Source: Thermoleophilia bacterium
GTDB taxonomy: Bacteria; Actinomycetota; Thermoleophilia; Gaiellales; SKUG01
DNA length: 7,105 nt
Direction: 5' to 3'
NCBI GenBank assembly: GCA_007122215.1
Contig: SKUG01000015.1
Coordinates: 1-7,105 of the forward strand
The position numbers were made by a program, and so were the translations under genes. Positions 4,364 through 7,105 of this stretch are shown one piece after another. Every line of letters begins with the position of its first letter. Position 1 is the stretch's first letter. The notes below the pieces were generated by a model. The model saw nothing but the letters and a program-made list of their open reading frames with translations. It had not been told where the DNA came from and searched no databases.

Positions 4364-7105
4364 TCAGGCGTCCCGCGCTGCCTGCAGGTTCCCGAGCAGC
4401 TCCCGTGCCCGTCCGAGCTGGGCGGACTCGCCGGGGACCTGCGCGGTGACGCGCCGCTTCGAGGCCGCATAGCCCGCGAGCGGCTCGAGCAGCCGCAGCT
4501 GTGCGGCGGTATCGGGGTCGAGGTCCACCGGCTGGAGCTGGATCGTGCTGGCATCGACCGACAGGCGACTGATGCCCTGCTCCTGCATGAGCTGGCGGAT
4601 CCGGGCGAGCTCGAGCAGGTTGCCCACGGCCTCGGGAACCTCCCCGTAGCGGTCCGCAAGCTCGTCGGCGAGGTCGTCCAGGGCATCCGGCGTGCGGGCC
4701 AGCGACATGCGGCGGTGGATGTCGATCTTCTCCGCCTCGGAGGGGACGTAGTCGGCAGGGATGTAGGCGTCGATCCGGGCGTCGATCTGGGCGCCGCGGT
4801 GCCGCACGGTGTCGTCGCCGGAGAGCTCGGCGACCGCATCGGCAAGCAGGTCCACGTACAGCTCGAAGCCGATGGCTGCCACGTGGCCGGACTGCTCGGG
4901 GCCCAGCAGGTTGCCTGCACCGCGGATCTCGAGGTCGCGCATGGCGATCCTCGCACCTGCACCGAGGTCGGAGTAGTCACCGAGGGTCGTCAGGCGCGCG
5001 CGGGCCTCGTCGGTGAGCTCCCGTCGTGACGGGTAGAGCAGGTAGGCGTGGGCGCTGCGGCTGGAACGGCCGACCCGCCCCCGGATCTGGTGGAGCTGGG
5101 AGAGGCCCAGCAGGTCTGCCCGCTCGACGACCAGGGTGTTTGCGCTGGGGATGTCGAGCCCGCTCTCGATGATGGTCGTGGAGACCAGCACGTCGTGCTC
5201 GCCGCGCACGAACGAGGTCATGACCTTCTCGAGCTCGCGCTCGCCCATCTGCCCGTGCGCGACGGTGATCCGGGCGTCGGGCACGACCTCCTGCAGGCGT
5301 GCCGCGGCCTCCTGGATGGTCTGCACCCGGTTGTGCAGGTAGAAGACCTGCCCGTCCCGGGCGAGCTCGAACTCGATCGCCTCGCGGATCACCCGCTCGT
5401 CGTACTCGCCCACGTGGGTGGCGATCGAGCGCCGCCCGCGGGGAGCCGTCTCGATCAGGGAGATGTCACGCAGGCCGGCCAGCGACATGTGCAGGGTGCG
5501 GGGGATCGGCGTGGCCGACATCGAGAGCACGTCGACCTCGGTGCGCAGCTGGCGCAGGAGCTCCTTCTGCCGAACACCGAAGCGCTGCTCCTCGTCGACG
5601 ATCACCAGCCCGAGCTCGCGTGGCATCACGTCCCGGGAGAGCATCCGGTGGGTGCCGATGAGGATGTCGACCGTGCCCGCGGCAAAGCGCTCCAGGGTTG
5701 CCTTGACCTGGCTCGGGGTGCGGAAGCGGCTGACCATCTCCACCGCCACCGGCAACTCCGCGAACCGTTCGGCGAAGCTCGCCGCATGCTGCTGGGCGAG
5801 CACGGTGGTGGGCACGAGCACCATCACCTGGCGTCCGGCCTCGAGGCACTTGGCAGCGGCGCGCATGGCGACCTCGGTCTTGCCGAAGCCGACGTCACCG
5901 CAGACCAGCCGGTCCATGGGCTGCTCCCGTTCCATGTCGTCCTTGACGGCATCGATCGCCGCTGCCTGGTCAGGCGTCTCGTCGTAGGGAAAGCCGGCCT
6001 CGAAGCGGGCCATCAGCTCCCCGTCGGGCGGGGACTCCATGCCCCGCGCACGGGCCCGCTGGGCGTACAGCGCGAGCAGCTCGCCTGCGAGCTCGCGCAC
6101 CGCCCGGGTTGCCCGGTTGCGCAGCTGCTGCCAGGCCTTGCCACCGAAGGCCGAGAGCTTCGGTGCCGATCCATCCGCGCCGATGTAGCGGGTGATCTTC
6201 CCGATCTGCTCGTGGGGCACGTAGAGCCGGTCCTCGCCCGCGAACTCGATGTAGAGGTAGTCCCGGGTGATGCCGCCCACGGTGCGGGTCTCGAAGCCGG
6301 CGAAGCGGCCGATGCCGTGGTCCTCGTGGACGATGTGGTCACCCACGCGCAGGTCGGTGAAGGCGCTGATCGGCCGCGTGACCCCGGGGCCTGCACCGAC
6401 GGCACCGGCGCTGGCACGCTCCCGCAGCAGCCGTGAGGCCGGCACCAGCGCCAGCCCCAGCTCGGGGCTGATGAAGCCCCCGGCGACGTCGCTCACGGCG
6501 TGCCAGACGCTCCCGGGAGCCTCCCGTGGCATCGTCTCGACCGGCTCGCTGGACACCCGCGTGATCCGCTTGAGCGTGCGCTGCATCGCGCCGCCGTGGG
6601 CGAATGCCAGCACCACCTGCAGGTCCCGCCCGACGAGCCCGTCGAGCTGGCCCTCGGCCTCGGCCAGGGTCACGGCCGGGAAGACCGGGTGGTGGGCGTC
6701 GATGGCGTGGGGGGCGTGGTCGGCCATCGGGTCGATCGTCGCGGCGGACTCGATCCGGGTCAGGGTCGCGTCCGGGTCGTCGTAGCCGCGCGCGTCGACG
6801 CCCTCTCCGGATGCGAGCCGGGCTGCGACCTCGAGCTCGCGCCGGCACTGGTCGGGGGCGGTCACGAGCACGCGACACCCGGCGAGGACATCCCAGGCCG
6901 TGTCGAGCCGTCCGCCCAGCGCCTCGACGACGGGATCGGCCCCGGGAGCCAGGGCCTCGTCGTCGGGCAGCTCGAGCGAGCCGACGTGCTCGCTGGCAGG
7001 GTGGATGGTGGCCGTGTCGAGCTCTGCCAGCGAGCGCTGCGTCCAGGTCGAGAAGCGGCGCAGCTGCTCGACCTCGTCACCGAAGAGCTCGATGCGCAGC
7101 GGCAC
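4364..7105 (-). CDS. mfd: Transcription-repair coupling factor Mfd, N-terminus outside window
   Basis: Mfd is an ATP-driven DNA translocase that pushes stalled RNA polymerase off lesions and recruits UvrA for nucleotide excision repair. The visible 913 residues lack roughly the first 200 of a normal ~1,150-residue protein. The first visible residues, PLRIELFGDEVEQLRRF, are the end of the UvrB-like module, so the GTG at the window edge is an internal codon. Further on come the RNA polymerase-interacting domain (~246-345, HIVHEDHGIGRFAGFETR), helicase motif I/Walker A CGDVGFGKTEVA (402-413), the Walker B box DEEQRFGV (504-511), SATPIPRTLHMSLAGLRDIS (530-549), motif V STTIIESGLDIP (642-653), and motif VI QIRGRVGRS (673-681). 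The translocation-relay segment runs through LGDYSDLGAGARIAMRDLEIRGAGNLLG (708-735), and the C-terminal regulatory domain D7 from about 770. All motifs I can check are intact. It ends in TGA, and the PPIase gene follows after 118 bases with its own promoter-like box. Confidence 0.97.
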   Translation of the reverse strand: MPLRIELFGDEVEQLRRFSTWTQRSLAELDTATIHPASEHVGSLELPDDEALAPGADPVVEALGGRLDTAWDVLAGCRVLVTAPDQCRRELEVAARLASGEGVDARGYDDPDATLTRIESAATIDPMADHAPHAIDAHHPVFPAVTLAEAEGQLDGLVGRDLQVVLAFAHGGAMQRTLKRITRVSSEPVETMPREAPGSVWHAVSDVAGGFISPELGLALVPASRLLRERASAGAVGAGPGVTRPISAFTDLRVGDHIVHEDHGIGRFAGFETRTVGGITRDYLYIEFAGEDRLYVPHEQIGKITRYIGADGSAPKLSAFGGKAWQQLRNRATRAVRELAGELLALYAQRARARGMESPPDGELMARFEAGFPYDETPDQAAAIDAVKDDMEREQPMDRLVCGDVGFGKTEVAMRAAAKCLEAGRQVMVLVPTTVLAQQHAASFAERFAELPVAVEMVSRFRTPSQVKATLERFAAGTVDILIGTHRMLSRDVMPRELGLVIVDEEQRFGVRQKELLRQLRTEVDVLSMSATPIPRTLHMSLAGLRDISLIETAPRGRRSIATHVGEYDERVIREAIEFELARDGQVFYLHNRVQTIQEAAARLQEVVPDARITVAHGQMGERELEKVMTSFVRGEHDVLVSTTIIESGLDIPSANTLVVERADLLGLSQLHQIRGRVGRSSRSAHAYLLYPSRRELTDEARARLTTLGDYSDLGAGARIAMRDLEIRGAGNLLGPEQSGHVAAIGFELYVDLLADAVAELSGDDTVRHRGAQIDARIDAYIPADYVPSEAEKIDIHRRMSLARTPDALDDLADELADRYGEVPEAVGNLLELARIRQLMQEQGISRLSVDASTIQLQPVDLDPDTAAQLRLLEPLAGYAASKRRVTAQVPGESAQLGRARELLGNLQAARDA

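Noticed and set aside
2941..4449. 502-codon plus-strand open frame opposite the PPIase gene
   Set aside because: It is a mirror of a GC-rich coding strand: monotonous Leu/Val/Glu/Asp composition, no family resemblance, and it lies over a clearly recognisable gene on the other strand.
5048..6436. 462-codon plus-strand open frame opposite mfd
   Set aside because: It overlaps the conserved helicase motifs of mfd, has no recognisable domain and a skewed composition typical of antisense frames in high-GC genomes.

Overview
This is a very GC-rich window that reads as an ordinary housekeeping segment of a free-living actinobacterium. The evidence is the strong G/C preference at third codon positions, the low-lysine proteins, the linkage of mfd to mazG, and an SRPBCC domain joined to a TIGR01777-type epimerase, which is a mostly actinobacterial arrangement. 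A deep-branching Actinomycetota lineage is an inference; the class cannot be fixed from this sequence. I see no mobile elements, CRISPR arrays, tRNAs or rRNAs. Genes fill almost everything, and the longest non-coding stretches are about 120 bases.

Left part (1-2143): the 3' end of a plus-strand wall enzyme with a lysozyme-like transglycosylase (SLT) domain behind a Pro/Ala-rich linker. It converges on a minus-strand osmC peroxidase gene. A 122-base divergent spacer then separates osmC from a plus-strand gene for an SRPBCC (START-like) domain fused to what looks like an internally deleted remnant of a TIGR01777 SDR epimerase with its DUF1731 tail.

Right part (2147-7105): three minus-strand genes read right to left. 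They are mfd (transcription-repair coupling factor, N-terminus outside the window), then after 118 bases a lipoprotein of the parvulin/SurA-PrsA type with a strongly acidic Asp/Ala repeat tail, then after 14 bases mazG (tandem-domain NTP pyrophosphohydrolase). A TATAGT -10-like box in front of the lipoprotein gene suggests the lipoprotein-mazG pair can be transcribed independently of mfd.

Several products fit stress and integrity functions: Mfd in DNA repair, MazG in nucleotide-pool cleaning, OsmC in peroxide removal, the PPIase in folding of exported proteins, and the SLT protein in wall turnover. They do not form one obvious pathway. No clearly new multi-gene system is visible. The points most worth a second look are the shrunken SDR half of the SRPBCC fusion and the acidic repeat tail of the PPIase lipoprotein.
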